Below, in pieces: positions 7,268 through 15,559 of a stretch of 40,148 bases of DNA. The position numbers were made by a program, and so were the translations under genes. Numbering within the stretch: position 1 is the first letter of the stretch; every line of letters begins with the position of its first letter. Under the pieces are notes generated by a model that searched no databases, was not told the DNA's origin, and was given only the letters and a program-made list of their open reading frames with translations. The stretch is from CAYLZO01 sp964387775 (GTDB lineage Bacteria > Chloroflexota > Anaerolineae > JAAYZQ01): positions 1 to 40,148 of the forward strand of contig CAYLZO010000014.1 in NCBI GenBank assembly GCA_964387775.1, in the 5' to 3' direction.

Positions 7268-8353
7268 CTAGTCCGATCTGCCCTGCACCTGGAGCTTGGC
7301 GGCCAAGACCTGGGCGGCCGAAGCCAGGTTGCGGAGCTCGCGCGACAGGCGTTCGGCCTCGACGACGCTTTCTTTCAGAACCGGCACGTACGAGCGGCCG
7401 GGCGTACCCGCCGGCTGGACGTCCGACTGCGTAGAGGCGGCGGCCGCCTGATCCTTCAGGTCGGCGATGAGGCGGGTATTGATCGCGGCCACGGCGGCAA
7501 AGTCGGCCAGGATGCCCATTTGGTAGCGGTCGTTGTCGTTGAAGGTGCGAGAGGACTTGGCGTCGACACTCAGCACGCCGACGACCTTGTCGTTGGCCCG
7601 GAGGGGCACGGCCAGGCAGGGGACCTTGTCGCGCCCGCCCGTAGAGCGTTCGGCGATGAGGGGCCGGCCGGTCTGCGCCACTCTCTTGGTGACTGCGTTG
7701 GCGCCCGGCTGTCGCACGCATCGCGCCCGCGAGTCCGAAGGGCCGCGCACGGCGCGCAATTCCAACTGCTCCGTTTCGGGATTGATCAGGAAAAGCTGCC
7801 CCGAGTCCGCCTCGGTCAGGTAGATGGCCGCTTCGACCACGACGCGCATCATCTCCTCGGCGTCGTGGAGGGCCGTGACCGCCTTGCCGATGCCGCACAG
7901 GCTGTGGAGCTGGCGCACACGCTGTTCCAGGTGCTGGCTGACTTCAGCCCCTTCTTTGAGGTCCATGGACTCACGGCGCAGCCGCTGCTCGATAAGCGCC
8001 CGCTCTACCGACTCGAGCATCTCTTTGACTTCATAAGGCTTGATGATGTAATCCTTGGCACCCAGGCGAAAGGCCTGGATGGCTGCCTGTTCGGAGCCAT
8101 AGAAGGTGGTCAGGATGACGGGGGCGAAATTCTTCTCTTTGCGCAGGGCGGCGATGAGCTCCAGGCCCGACATGCGCGGCATTTTCAGGTCGGTAATGAT
8201 AAGGTCTGGCCTCCCGGCCATCGCCTTGTCGAATCCCTCCTTGCCGTCCATGGCAGTGATGACCTCGTATCCCTCCGGGCGGAGGACGCTGTTGGCCAGA
8301 AAGAGCAAGTTTTCGCGCCGGTCGTCTATGATTAGGATCTTTTCGCCACTCAT
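7268..8353 (-). CDS. response regulator with GAF output domain
   Basis: 361 residues. Residues 1-120 are a receiver domain: Asp10/Asp11, the phosphoacceptor Asp55 in IITDLKMPRMSG, the Thr pair in PVILTTFYGS and the KP lysine in DYIIKPYE. A coiled segment (120-160) leads to a GAF domain at about 160-310 (LCGIGKAVTALHDAEEMMRVV, VPLRANDKVVGVLSVDAK). The C-terminal 50 residues are helical. There is no DNA-binding, kinase or cyclase domain, so the output is probably protein-protein or ligand sensing. No histidine kinase is adjacent, making it an orphan regulator. It diverges from the dipeptide epimerase gene. Confidence 0.88.
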   Translation of the reverse strand: MSGEKILIIDDRRENLLFLANSVLRPEGYEVITAMDGKEGFDKAMAGRPDLIITDLKMPRMSGLELIAALRKEKNFAPVILTTFYGSEQAAIQAFRLGAKDYIIKPYEVKEMLESVERALIEQRLRRESMDLKEGAEVSQHLEQRVRQLHSLCGIGKAVTALHDAEEMMRVVVEAAIYLTEADSGQLFLINPETEQLELRAVRGPSDSRARCVRQPGANAVTKRVAQTGRPLIAERSTGGRDKVPCLAVPLRANDKVVGVLSVDAKSSRTFNDNDRYQMGILADFAAVAAINTRLIADLKDQAAAASTQSDVQPAGTPGRSYVPVLKESVVEAERLSRELRNLASAAQVLAAKLQVQGRSD

Positions 8354-8428
8354 TTCTCATCCACTCAGCTGTGTGTCCTTTTCGTCCCTATGCACGGCTG
8401 CCCGCTCCAAGCAGGTCGAACCGTTGGC

Positions 8429-8457
8429 AGTATAACAGATTTCGGGACAAATGGCAA
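8429..8457 (-). promoter_or_regulatory. promoter of the REC-GAF gene
   Basis: On the minus strand, TTGCCA (8457-8452), 17 bp, TATACT (8434-8429). The predicted start is near 8422, giving a leader of about 69 bases. Confidence 0.7.
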
Positions 8458-8526
8458 TAGGCCGGGCGTCTGGTTCTTGGCTGGCGAGGGCCTACGTCCG
8501 GGGTAGGATGCGAGGTGCTTGCCCTG

Positions 8527-8555
8527 TTGCCCTTCTGGGATAGGCGTAGTATAAT
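8527..8555 (+). promoter_or_regulatory. promoter of the dipeptide epimerase operon
   Basis: TTGCCC (8527-8532), 17 bp, TATAAT (8550-8555), about 49 bases before the ATG of the epimerase gene. Confidence 0.75.
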
Positions 8556-8603
8556 GGGCCCCGTCAGGGCAAGACGTCCCGATGCTCGGCAGGAAGGTAG
8601 CTG

Positions 8604-9638
8604 ATGAGATTAGAGTACGAACCGATTACGCTGAACCTGGCAACGCCGTTCCGCATCGCCCACGGCGCCAGCCTGGCGCGTCACAACGTGTTGGTACGCA
8701 TCACTGACGGCGAGCACGAGGGACTGGGCGAGGCGGCGCCCGTGCGCCAGCACGGCGAGAGCCAGGCCGGCGTATTGGCCTGGCTGGCGGATCTGCCGCC
8801 GTTGCCCGACGATCCTTTCCTGGTCGAGGATGTCCTGGCTTGTCTGCCACCGGGCTCACAGGCGGGCCGGGCGGCCATCGACATGGCCCTCCACGACCTC
8901 GTCTCCAAGAAACTGGGGGTGCCCCTCTACCGGCTTTGGGGGCTCAACCCCCGGCGGGCGCCCGAGACGTCGTTCACCATCGGCCTCGGCCCGGTGGATG
9001 AGGTGCGGGCCAAGGCCCGAGCTGCTTCGGATCGCTTTTCGATCCTGAAGCTCAAGTTCGACGGCGATGGGGCCAAGTGCCTGGCCCTGACCCGGGCCGT
9101 GCGAGAGGTGAGCGATGCCCGGCTGGTGGCCGACGCCAACTGCGCCTGGACCGTCGGGCAGGCGCAAGACTTGATCCCCGCCCTGGCCGACCTGGGCCTG
9201 CTCTGGATCGAGCAGCCCTTGCCCGAGGACGACCTGGACGGCCTGCGTCGCGTCCGCGATGCTGCCCCGATTCCGGTCTTTGCCGACGAGCCGGTGCGCA
9301 CCACCCACGACGTCGCCCGCTTGGCCGGCTGCGTGGACGGCGTCAACGTCAAGGTGATGAAGGCCGGCGGGCTGCGGGAGGCGATGCGCATGATCGCCGT
9401 GGCCCGTGCCCACGGCTTGCAGGTCATGCTCGGCTGCATGGTCGAGACCTCGGTGGGCATCACGGCGGCGGCGCACCTGGCCTCGCTGGTCGATTGGGCC
9501 GACCTCGATGGCAACCTGCTGGTGACCAACGACCCGTTCCTCGGCGTGCGGGTGGACGGCGGGCGCCTGTTTCTGCCTGATGCCCCGGGATTGGGCGTCG
9601 AGCGACGCCAGGCGCCAAAACTGGAGGAGGAGTCTTGA
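8604..9638 (+). CDS. dipeptide epimerase (enolase superfamily)
   Basis: 344 residues, of the muconate-lactonising/L-Ala-D/L-Glu epimerase subgroup. The catalytic lysines are Lys149 and Lys151 (KLKF). The Mg ligands are Asp178 (DANCAW), Glu203 (IEQP) and Asp228 (ADEP), and the second acid/base lysine lies in NVKVMKAGG (248-256). Such enzymes epimerise dipeptides such as L-Ala-D-Glu released from murein. Substrate specificity varies in the family and cannot be fixed here. A GGAAGG Shine-Dalgarno precedes the ATG. The stop overlaps the start of the next gene by one base, so the two are coupled. Confidence 0.88.
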   Translation: MRLEYEPITLNLATPFRIAHGASLARHNVLVRITDGEHEGLGEAAPVRQHGESQAGVLAWLADLPPLPDDPFLVEDVLACLPPGSQAGRAAIDMALHDLVSKKLGVPLYRLWGLNPRRAPETSFTIGLGPVDEVRAKARAASDRFSILKLKFDGDGAKCLALTRAVREVSDARLVADANCAWTVGQAQDLIPALADLGLLWIEQPLPEDDLDGLRRVRDAAPIPVFADEPVRTTHDVARLAGCVDGVNVKVMKAGGLREAMRMIAVARAHGLQVMLGCMVETSVGITAAAHLASLVDWADLDGNLLVTNDPFLGVRVDGGRLFLPDAPGLGVERRQAPKLEEES

Positions 9639-10111
9639 TGGAAGGGTCACCGCTCGGTTTCATGATGGCGTTTTTGCTGCCCTTTCACCTCATCGGCGGG
9701 GCGGCGCTGGGCGCGGCGATCCGCGGCCTGTTCGAAGGTGGGTTCGAGTTCGGCAAGATCGCCCAAAACGGCTTCCTACTGATCTGGGGTGCCATGTTCG
9801 GCGGCATTCCCTTCGTCTTTGGCCTGACGCTGGGGAGCGGCGGGTTCCTCCTGTTGGAGCTTGCCGTCTTTTTTGGAGCCCTGGTGACCATGATGCTCTT
9901 TCAGGACTGGCTGCGAGACCTCTACAGCCATCCGGGCATGTCCATCGCCTCTTTCGGCCTTGTCTTTTTCCTGATCGGCGTGGCCTTTTCGATGGCTATC
10001 TTTGGAGGCGGTGATGCCGACGGGGCCCTGATGGGGCTCATTTTTGCCGGTGTCGGTGGGATTCTGCTCGTGGCCGGGGTTTTGATGCTTTTGCGAACCG
10101 GTGTTGGGTAG
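9638..10111 (+). CDS. four-segment membrane protein of unknown function
   Basis: 157 residues, mostly hydrophobic, with about five predicted membrane segments near residues 8-25, 42-65, 65-85, 100-120 and 128-148. I do not recognise the family. The ATG overlaps the epimerase stop (TGATG), and GGAGGAGG lies a few bases upstream, so it is co-translated with the dipeptide epimerase. A role in dipeptide or murein-fragment handling would be only a guess from that coupling. Confidence 0.7.
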   Translation: MEGSPLGFMMAFLLPFHLIGGAALGAAIRGLFEGGFEFGKIAQNGFLLIWGAMFGGIPFVFGLTLGSGGFLLLELAVFFGALVTMMLFQDWLRDLYSHPGMSIASFGLVFFLIGVAFSMAIFGGGDADGALMGLIFAGVGGILLVAGVLMLLRTGVG

Positions 10112-10119
10112 TGGCAAGG

Positions 10120-10158
10120 CGTTGACTGATGGGAATGGGCAAAAACCCTCAGTCAACG
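10120..10158. repeat. hairpin between the membrane protein and rtcA
   Basis: CGTTGACTGA and TCAGTCAACG flank a GGG/CCC inner stem, making a long hairpin with an A-rich loop. There is no T-tract. The arm GTTGACTGA is shared with the outer ends of the repeats at 4521 and 6060. It may attenuate transcription into rtcA or be a repeat relic. Confidence 0.55.
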
Positions 10159-10186
10159 TGGAATCACTACCAGACTTGGAGGAATC

Positions 10187-11242
10187 ATGATCGAGATCGA
10201 AGGCTCGTACGGCGAAGGCGGCGGCCAGGTGTTGCGCACCAGTCTGGCCCTATCGGCCATCACCGGGCAGCCGGTGCGCGTCGTCGAGATCCGGGCCGGG
10301 CGGCGCAAGCCGGGGCTGCGGCCCCAGCACCTGACCGGCGTGCGGGCCATCGCCCGGGTCTGCGATGCCGAGGTGGAGGGAGCCAGGCTCAACTCACAGG
10401 AGGTGACCTTTGAGCCCCGCTCGAAGCCCAAGGGCGGGGAGTACACCTTTGACGTGGCCCAGGCGGCCAAAGGAGGCAGCGCCGGCTCGGTGAGCCTCAT
10501 CTTTCAGACGGTGGCCCTGCCCCTGGTCTTTGCCCAGGGGGCGTCAAAGCTCACCCTGCGGGGCGGCACCCACGTCGCCTGGAGCCCGCCCTACGACTAT
10601 CTCAAGCGCGTCTACCTGCCAACCCTGGCGCGGATGGGTGCCCAGGCCAAGGTCAACGTCCGCAAGTGGGGCTGGTATCCCATCGGCGGCGGCGAGGTCG
10701 AAGCCTGGGTGGAGGGTCAAGGCCCAGACGCCGTCCTGGCCGGGCTCGACTTGCGAGAGCGGGGGGACCTGCTGCGGGTGCGTGGCCTCTCGGCCAGCAG
10801 CAACCTGCCCAAACACATCCGCAAGCGGCAGGAGGGGGCGGCACTTCAGATGCTGCGTGCCAACGGCGTGAACGCCCGCCTCGAGGTGATGGACGCGCCG
10901 TCCAAGGGCACCGGCACTGTCGTTTTCCTCTGGGCCGAGTTCGAGCACGTGGTGGCCGGCTTTACGTCGCTGGGGGAGCGGGGCAAGCCCGCCGAGCGCG
11001 TGGCCGAAGAGGCTGCCCAGGACCTGCTGGAGTATCTGCACAGCGACACGGCCCTGGACCGCTACCTGGCCGATCAACTCGTGCTGCCCATGGCCCTGGC
11101 CGAAGGCCCGTCGCAGTTTTCGACGGAAGAGGTGACCCGGCACCTGCTGACCAACGCCTGGGTCGTCAACCACTTTTTCCCCGGCCGCGTCGAGGTCGAG
11201 GGCCAGGAGGGGCGGCCGGGCCTCTGTATCGTGGGCGGGTAG
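10187..11242 (+). CDS. rtcA: RNA 3'-terminal phosphate cyclase
   Basis: 351 residues, full length for RtcA. This enzyme uses ATP to convert RNA 3'-phosphate ends to 2',3'-cyclic phosphates through an adenylated histidine intermediate. The signatures are the N-terminal GSYGEGGGQVLRTSLALS (6-23), RKPGLRPQHL (40-49), the mid-protein GGGEVEAWVEG and the RHLLTNAWV box carrying the catalytic histidine near residue 312. A TTGGAGGAA Shine-Dalgarno fixes the ATG. No rtcB or rtcR is nearby, so it may be a stand-alone RNA-repair or end-modification gene. The stop TAG is immediately followed by REP-like repeats. Confidence 0.95.
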   Translation: MIEIEGSYGEGGGQVLRTSLALSAITGQPVRVVEIRAGRRKPGLRPQHLTGVRAIARVCDAEVEGARLNSQEVTFEPRSKPKGGEYTFDVAQAAKGGSAGSVSLIFQTVALPLVFAQGASKLTLRGGTHVAWSPPYDYLKRVYLPTLARMGAQAKVNVRKWGWYPIGGGEVEAWVEGQGPDAVLAGLDLRERGDLLRVRGLSASSNLPKHIRKRQEGAALQMLRANGVNARLEVMDAPSKGTGTVVFLWAEFEHVVAGFTSLGERGKPAERVAEEAAQDLLEYLHSDTALDRYLADQLVLPMALAEGPSQFSTEEVTRHLLTNAWVVNHFFPGRVEVEGQEGRPGLCIVGG

Positions 11243-11357
11243 CGCTTTTCGGCGATGAATCGCCCACTACGAACGCGGCCAGCAGCCCGGTGGAGCGATT
11301 TGTCCGTAGTGCTCGCTTCAGCGCGAGTCTGTGGCGCTGAAGCGCCTGCTACGAGCG
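11242..11357. repeat. three REP-like hairpins
   Basis: Copy 1: GGCGATGAATCGCC (11251-11264), preceded by GCGCTTTT and followed by CTACGAAC. Copy 2, inverted: GTAGTGCTCGCTTCAGCG (from 11306). Copy 3: GGCGCTGAAGCGCC (11333-11346), then TGCTACGAGC. A fourth copy lies at 5399-5432. The shared layout is a short perfect stem with a GA loop and a CTACTACGAAC-type tail. The array fills the gap between convergent rtcA and the HerA-like gene. Confidence 0.75.
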
Positions 11358-11364
11358 CTCGCCG

Positions 11365-13917
11365 CTAGGCCGGCTTCTCTTGATAGGCCGCCAGCGAGAG
11401 CGTCCGGTCGCCGACCTGGACCTCCCAGCGGGGCAGCCAGGCCAGGGCAAATAGCTCCAGGCGCACGTCGGCGCGGCGGGGATGCACTTCCTCCTCCTGC
11501 CAATCGTCGATGCGCTCTGCCCACGTCTCGTCGAGTTCTTCCAGCTCGCGCTCGGCCTCTTGTTTCAGCTCTTCGATGTTCTGTTCCAGGTCCTCGATGA
11601 TCTCTTCCGACTCTTCGATGTCGGCCTTGGCCTGGCGCGTCATGCGCCGCTTGCGGCTGGCCTTTGACAGGCGCGTCGAAGATCGACTGCCCGTAAAGAG
11701 GCCGATGACCGACTCGACGCCCGACAGCAATTCCTCCTGCTTGCGGGCATCGTAGTCGATCTTGTCCTCTTCGAGTTCTCGCTCTTCCCGTTTCAGCTTG
11801 TCCTGGAGCCGGCCCAGCTCTCGTTCGTGTTTCCCCTTGAGCTTTTTGGCTTCTTGGTCGCGGGCCTCGCTGGCCGCCTTGCGGCAGCGCCGCTGGAAGG
11901 CCTTGTCCGTCTCGCTGAACTCCGAGTAGAGCTCGAGGTGGGGGTTGTACCACAGCACCCGCGTCGAATTGTAATAGAGATAGTCTTCGAACTCGTTTTC
12001 GAGCGCCGTGTAGCGTTTTGATTCGCCCATGTCGGGCGGCAGCTCGGTAAAGTATGCCCCGCGCTTGGGCTTGTTGTCCAGGTCGCGGGCTTTGAGTTGG
12101 ACCCGGCCCGACGCCCAGTCCACGACGTTGCTGCGGCCCTCCAACGGCCAGAGGTAGGCTTGCTCCTCGGCGTGGGTCTGGCGGCTCTTGTTGTGGGGGA
12201 AGCGGACGGTCGCCAGGCCCACGAGGGCCGGCTCGTAGACCAGGTAGCCCTTTTCCCCATCCCCGGCCCGCACCGACCAGCGGTCGTCGCGGGCCAACTC
12301 GGCCAGGGCCGCCTCCCGCGAGACCTCCACGGGCAGGTACACTTGCTTGACCGACGAGGGCAACTGGGGTGGCACCTGGCTGTAGGGCAGCGCCGGCTCT
12401 GGCATCGGGGCGGCTGGCGCCGGTGCTACGGCGGGCACCGCTTCCGGCTTGGGCGGAGCGCCGGCCGCTGGCGCCCTCGGGGCCTCGGCCTGCGCGGCCG
12501 GCGGGGGCTGGTCGGCGGCCAGTTCCTGGACCTGGGTACGGGTCAGGGGGCCGCGCAGGTAGCTCATGGCCCAGCGGGTGTGAAAGACGCGGGGCTCACC
12601 CTCGTGGACATTGTGCAGGATGAACACCCGCGACTTGAGGGCCGAGATCATCTTGTCGAACTCGGCGCGGCTGGTGCCGCCCTTGCCCACCTGGACGCCC
12701 TCCAGCCCGTCGAGCACCCGCTGCTTGTCCCGGTCGGCCTGCATCCGGCCCAGGAACCAGGTGCCCGCGTTGGACAGGGCCTTGTAGTCCAGGTCCACCG
12801 GGTTCTGGGTGGTGAGCACCAAGCCCAGGCCAAAGGCGCGGGCCTGCTTGAGCAGGGTCAAGAGGGGCTTTTTGGTAGGAGGGTTGGCCGGATGGGGCGG
12901 CAGGTAGCCGAACATCTCGTCCATGTAGACCAGGGCTCGCAGGCTGGTCGTCCCACTCTGCTGCCGCATCCAGCTCACGACCTGCTCCAACAGCAGCGTG
13001 ACAAAGAACTGCTTTTCCGCCTCCGACAGGTGGGCGATGTAGAGCACGCTGACCTGGGGCTTGCCCGAGGCACTTTGCAGGAGGCCATCGACGTCCATGG
13101 GCTGTCCCTGGAGCCAGTCGGCAAAGGTGGGCGAGGCCATGAGACCGTTGAGCAGCATGGCCAGCTCCATGCGATTCTTCTCGGGGAAAAAGGTGTCCAC
13201 GGGAAAGACGCCGAGCTGGGAGAACGGCGGCGTTTGAATCTGCATGATGAGCTGGGCCAGGTCGAGGTCCTCCCCCTGGCGCCAGACCTTCTCAAAGATG
13301 TTGGACAGCAGGATGTGCTCGCGGCTGCGGACCGGATCGGCCTCGATGCCGACCAGGGCCAGCAGCGCCGAGACGACGCTTTCGATCTTGTCGCGGAGCA
13401 GCTCGCCCTCGGCTTCCCATGACAAACCCGGCGCCTTTAGCGTGTGGAGGATGCTCAACTGGCGGCCAGCGCTGCTGCCGGGAGTATAGATGGCGAAATC
13501 GGCCGCCTCCCGTAGGCGGCGGATGCGGTCGGGCCCCTGCCCCGTGGATTCCAGGCCGTTGTGCCACAAATCGGCCATCCTGGCGGCGTAGGTATCGAGG
13601 TCCAGGTCCTTGCGCCGGGCGTCGTCGGGGTTGACCCAGGGGCGAAAGTCCTTGGGGCGCAGCTCGGGGAAGGTGAGCAGCAAGTTGGTCATGTCGCCCT
13701 TGGGGTCGATGACGAGGGAGGGAACGCCATCCAGCGCCGCCTCTTCGAGGAGGATGATGCCCAGGCCGGTCTTGCCGCTGCCCGTCATGCCCAGGCAGGC
13801 GGCGTGGGTCGTCAGGTCCCGGGCGTCGTAGTGGACCAGTTCGTCGAGGGTCTCGTCCTCTGCCAGGTCGTACCGGCTTCCGAGGTAGAAGCTGGCCATG
13901 CGCTCCACGTTCTCCAT
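11365..13917 (-). CDS. HerA/FtsK-like P-loop ATPase with long coiled coil
   Basis: 850 residues. The N-terminal half is a HerA-type (DUF87/VirB4-like) ATPase: Walker A GMTGSGKT (43-50), LVIDPKGDM (68-76), a Walker B-like ALVYMDEMF and LGLVLTTQNPVDLDY. A proline-alanine rich linker follows (PPPAAQAEAPRAPAAGAPPKP). The C-terminal region then has a long charged coiled coil (KLKGKHERELGRLQDKLKRE; DIEESEEIIEDLEQNIEELK) broken by a basic patch, before a short globular end. The ATG at 13917 has AGGAG upstream and removes 50 weak residues from the longest frame. HerA relatives pump or translocate DNA; here no nuclease partner (NurA) is adjacent, so the substrate is unknown. Confidence 0.8.
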   Translation of the reverse strand: MENVERMASFYLGSRYDLAEDETLDELVHYDARDLTTHAACLGMTGSGKTGLGIILLEEAALDGVPSLVIDPKGDMTNLLLTFPELRPKDFRPWVNPDDARRKDLDLDTYAARMADLWHNGLESTGQGPDRIRRLREAADFAIYTPGSSAGRQLSILHTLKAPGLSWEAEGELLRDKIESVVSALLALVGIEADPVRSREHILLSNIFEKVWRQGEDLDLAQLIMQIQTPPFSQLGVFPVDTFFPEKNRMELAMLLNGLMASPTFADWLQGQPMDVDGLLQSASGKPQVSVLYIAHLSEAEKQFFVTLLLEQVVSWMRQQSGTTSLRALVYMDEMFGYLPPHPANPPTKKPLLTLLKQARAFGLGLVLTTQNPVDLDYKALSNAGTWFLGRMQADRDKQRVLDGLEGVQVGKGGTSRAEFDKMISALKSRVFILHNVHEGEPRVFHTRWAMSYLRGPLTRTQVQELAADQPPPAAQAEAPRAPAAGAPPKPEAVPAVAPAPAAPMPEPALPYSQVPPQLPSSVKQVYLPVEVSREAALAELARDDRWSVRAGDGEKGYLVYEPALVGLATVRFPHNKSRQTHAEEQAYLWPLEGRSNVVDWASGRVQLKARDLDNKPKRGAYFTELPPDMGESKRYTALENEFEDYLYYNSTRVLWYNPHLELYSEFSETDKAFQRRCRKAASEARDQEAKKLKGKHERELGRLQDKLKREERELEEDKIDYDARKQEELLSGVESVIGLFTGSRSSTRLSKASRKRRMTRQAKADIEESEEIIEDLEQNIEELKQEAERELEELDETWAERIDDWQEEEVHPRRADVRLELFALAWLPRWEVQVGDRTLSLAAYQEKPA

Positions 13918-13977
13918 TGGCAAACTCCTTTCGCCCGGTTCCGGCAGCCGGACCGGGTTCTTGGCTGGTGGATTTCG

Positions 13978-14006
13978 ATTGTACCAAAGACCGGGGCAAA
14001 AGGCAA
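13978..14006 (-). promoter_or_regulatory. promoter of the HerA-like gene
   Basis: On the minus strand, TTGCCT (14006-14001), 17 bp, TACAAT (13983-13978), giving a leader of about 54 bases before the ATG at 13917. It supports the shorter start. Confidence 0.65.
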
Positions 14007-14042
14007 AAGAGGGCGCGCGGCGAAAGCGAGCGGCGGGTTTTT

Positions 14043-14083
14043 TGGAGAAAAGAAAAAGGGGTGACACCGGGCGGCATCACCCC
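14043..14083 (-). terminator. intrinsic terminator
   Basis: On the minus strand, GGGGTGA (14083-14077) pairs with TCACCCC (14064-14058) and is followed by a T-rich run. It ends the transcript coming from the small membrane gene and insulates the HerA-like gene. Confidence 0.7.
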
Positions 14084-14203
14084 TATCCGTCGGTTCAGGA
14101 CAACACTACAACCGGCCGCAGGGCCCCCCCAACCCTAACGACCACGCCATCCTGTCCGATCAGACCAAGATTGGGCGGAGCATGACGCTCCGCGATACAA
14201 CTG

Positions 14204-14413
14204 TTAAACTTCGGCGTCCTCGNNNNNNNNNNNNNNNNNNNNNNNNNNNNNNNNNNNNNNNNNNNNNNNNNNNNNNNNNNNNNNNNNNNNNNNNNNNNNN
14301 NNNNNNNNNNNNNNNNNNNNNNCCTCGAGTTGGCGAGACTCATTTCGTAGTAAGAATCCGGCCAATAGACCGAGGATGAACCCAACGATCAACGCAAATG
14401 CAAACCCTGGCAT
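14204..14413 (-). CDS. small membrane protein interrupted by an assembly gap
   Basis: Only about 30 N-terminal residues are readable: MPGFAFALIVGFILGLLAGF, then LLRNESRQLE. This is one membrane segment and a charged exit, as in small LapA-like anchors. An AGGAG Shine-Dalgarno lies upstream of the ATG, and a strong promoter is present. After 100 N the same frame would end with EDAEV and TAA at 14204, but the gap length is a placeholder, so the C-terminus and frame are uncertain. Confidence 0.5.
   Translation of the reverse strand: MPGFAFALIVGFILGLLAGFLLRNESRQLEXXXXXXXXXXXXXXXXXXXXXXXXXXXXXXXXXXEDAEV
14223..14322. other. scaffold gap (100 N)
   Basis: Exactly 100 undetermined bases, the usual placeholder for a gap of unknown size. 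The true sequence may be shorter or much longer. Confidence 0.98.
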
Positions 14414-14452
14414 TGCTTCTCCTTCAGGCTAGGTCTCATCCTTACGGTCCCC

Positions 14453-14481
14453 ATCATACCGTATTTCAGATTCTTTGTCAA
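14453..14481 (-). promoter_or_regulatory. promoter of the small membrane gene
   Basis: On the minus strand, TTGACA (14481-14476), 17 bp, TATGAT (14458-14453), with a leader of about 33 bases. It is one of the best matches to consensus in the window. Confidence 0.75.
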
Positions 14482-14589
14482 GGGCAAAATGGATCAAGAC
14501 ACGAATCTAACAGTGATCCTGTCTCCAAGAGGAGGCCAGATGTTGTTGGTAAAAGGTTGAAAATGTAAGAAATGGGTAGTATTCTTTTC

Positions 14590-15543
14590 CTAAAGATCGA
14601 TCTTGTTCAGGACCTTTTTCCGGTACCAGGCCACCTGTTTTTTCAAGCCTCCCTCCGGCTCCGTAGTTGGCTCATAGCCCAAGACCTTGCGGGCTTTGGT
14701 GATGTCGGCGTGGGTCGCCACCTGGTCTCCGGGCCGTTTCGGTTTTCGTTCGATCTGGACCGGCTTGCCGATGATCTCTTGTACGATGCGGATTCCCTCG
14801 CCTGTCGTGATGGTGCTGTCGGAGCCGATGTTAAAGATCTCGCCGACGCATCTGTCCCAATGGTCCAGTACGGCGACCAGCCCGTCTACGGCGTCGGCGA
14901 CGTAGGTGTAGCTGCGCAGATGGTCTTCGCTGCCCTCGTAGAGGGGGAAGGGCTCGTCCTCCAGAATTGATTTTATCAGGCGAAAATACAGCTTTTCTGG
15001 TCGTTCCCGCGGCCCGTAGACGGAAAAGAGCCGCAGCGAACAGGCCGGCAAGTCCCGTTCCCGCTGGTAGGCTAGGACGAGTTGTTCGGCCGCGAGTTTG
15101 GTTACGCCATAGTAGGACGTCGGTTTTGGTTCGGAGGCTTCGCTCCCCGTGGCGTAGGCGCCGTACACCGACGAGGTCGAGAGGTTCACCAAGGCTTGAA
15201 GTGTCGGAGACGACGCCACTGCTTCCAGGAGGCGGTAGGTGGCGGTGAGGTTGTTCCGCACATAGTGCTCAAAGGGCGTCGTGGCCGAGATGCCCGGCTG
15301 GGCAGCGGCGTGGTAGACGACCTCGATGCCCTGGACGGCAGCGGCCAGGGCGTCGCGGGCCAGGTCGAGGGGCAGGATCTCGATACCTTTTTCGGCCAGG
15401 TCCTGGGCATTCCGTTCCTTGAGCGCCCGGGCATAGTAGCCGGTGAAGCAATCGAGCCCCCGCACGGCGTGGCCCAGCTCGGCCAATCGCTCGGCCAGGT
15501 GCGAACCGATGAAACCGGCGGCTCCTGTGACTAGGACGTTCAT
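14590..15543 (-). CDS. NAD-dependent nucleotide-sugar epimerase/dehydratase (extended SDR)
   Basis: 317 residues. The NAD-binding motif TGAAGFIG is at 6-13. The catalytic set is Ser124 (STSS), Tyr145 and Lys149 (YYGVTK). The typical sugar-nucleotide motifs are present: YHAAAQPG, SLRLFSVYGPRERP, and KPKRPGDQVATHADITKARKVLGY near the end. It probably interconverts UDP-glucose- or UDP-glucuronate-type sugars for surface polysaccharide. The exact substrate is not readable; the GDQ...THADI tail resembles UDP-glucuronate epimerases. The ATG at 15543 with AGGTG is preferred to the upstream GTG. The gene follows the M28 peptidase gene by 16 bases, so the two are probably co-transcribed. Confidence 0.85.
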   Translation of the reverse strand: MNVLVTGAAGFIGSHLAERLAELGHAVRGLDCFTGYYARALKERNAQDLAEKGIEILPLDLARDALAAAVQGIEVVYHAAAQPGISATTPFEHYVRNNLTATYRLLEAVASSPTLQALVNLSTSSVYGAYATGSEASEPKPTSYYGVTKLAAEQLVLAYQRERDLPACSLRLFSVYGPRERPEKLYFRLIKSILEDEPFPLYEGSEDHLRSYTYVADAVDGLVAVLDHWDRCVGEIFNIGSDSTITTGEGIRIVQEIIGKPVQIERKPKRPGDQVATHADITKARKVLGYEPTTEPEGGLKKQVAWYRKKVLNKIDL

Positions 15544-15559
15544 GATCACCTCTCTGAAA

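Noticed and set aside
911..13917. SIR2-HerA two-gene defence system
   Set aside because: The SIR2 gene (911-2827) and the HerA-like gene (11365-13917) are 8.5 kb apart, with housekeeping genes between them and separate promoters.
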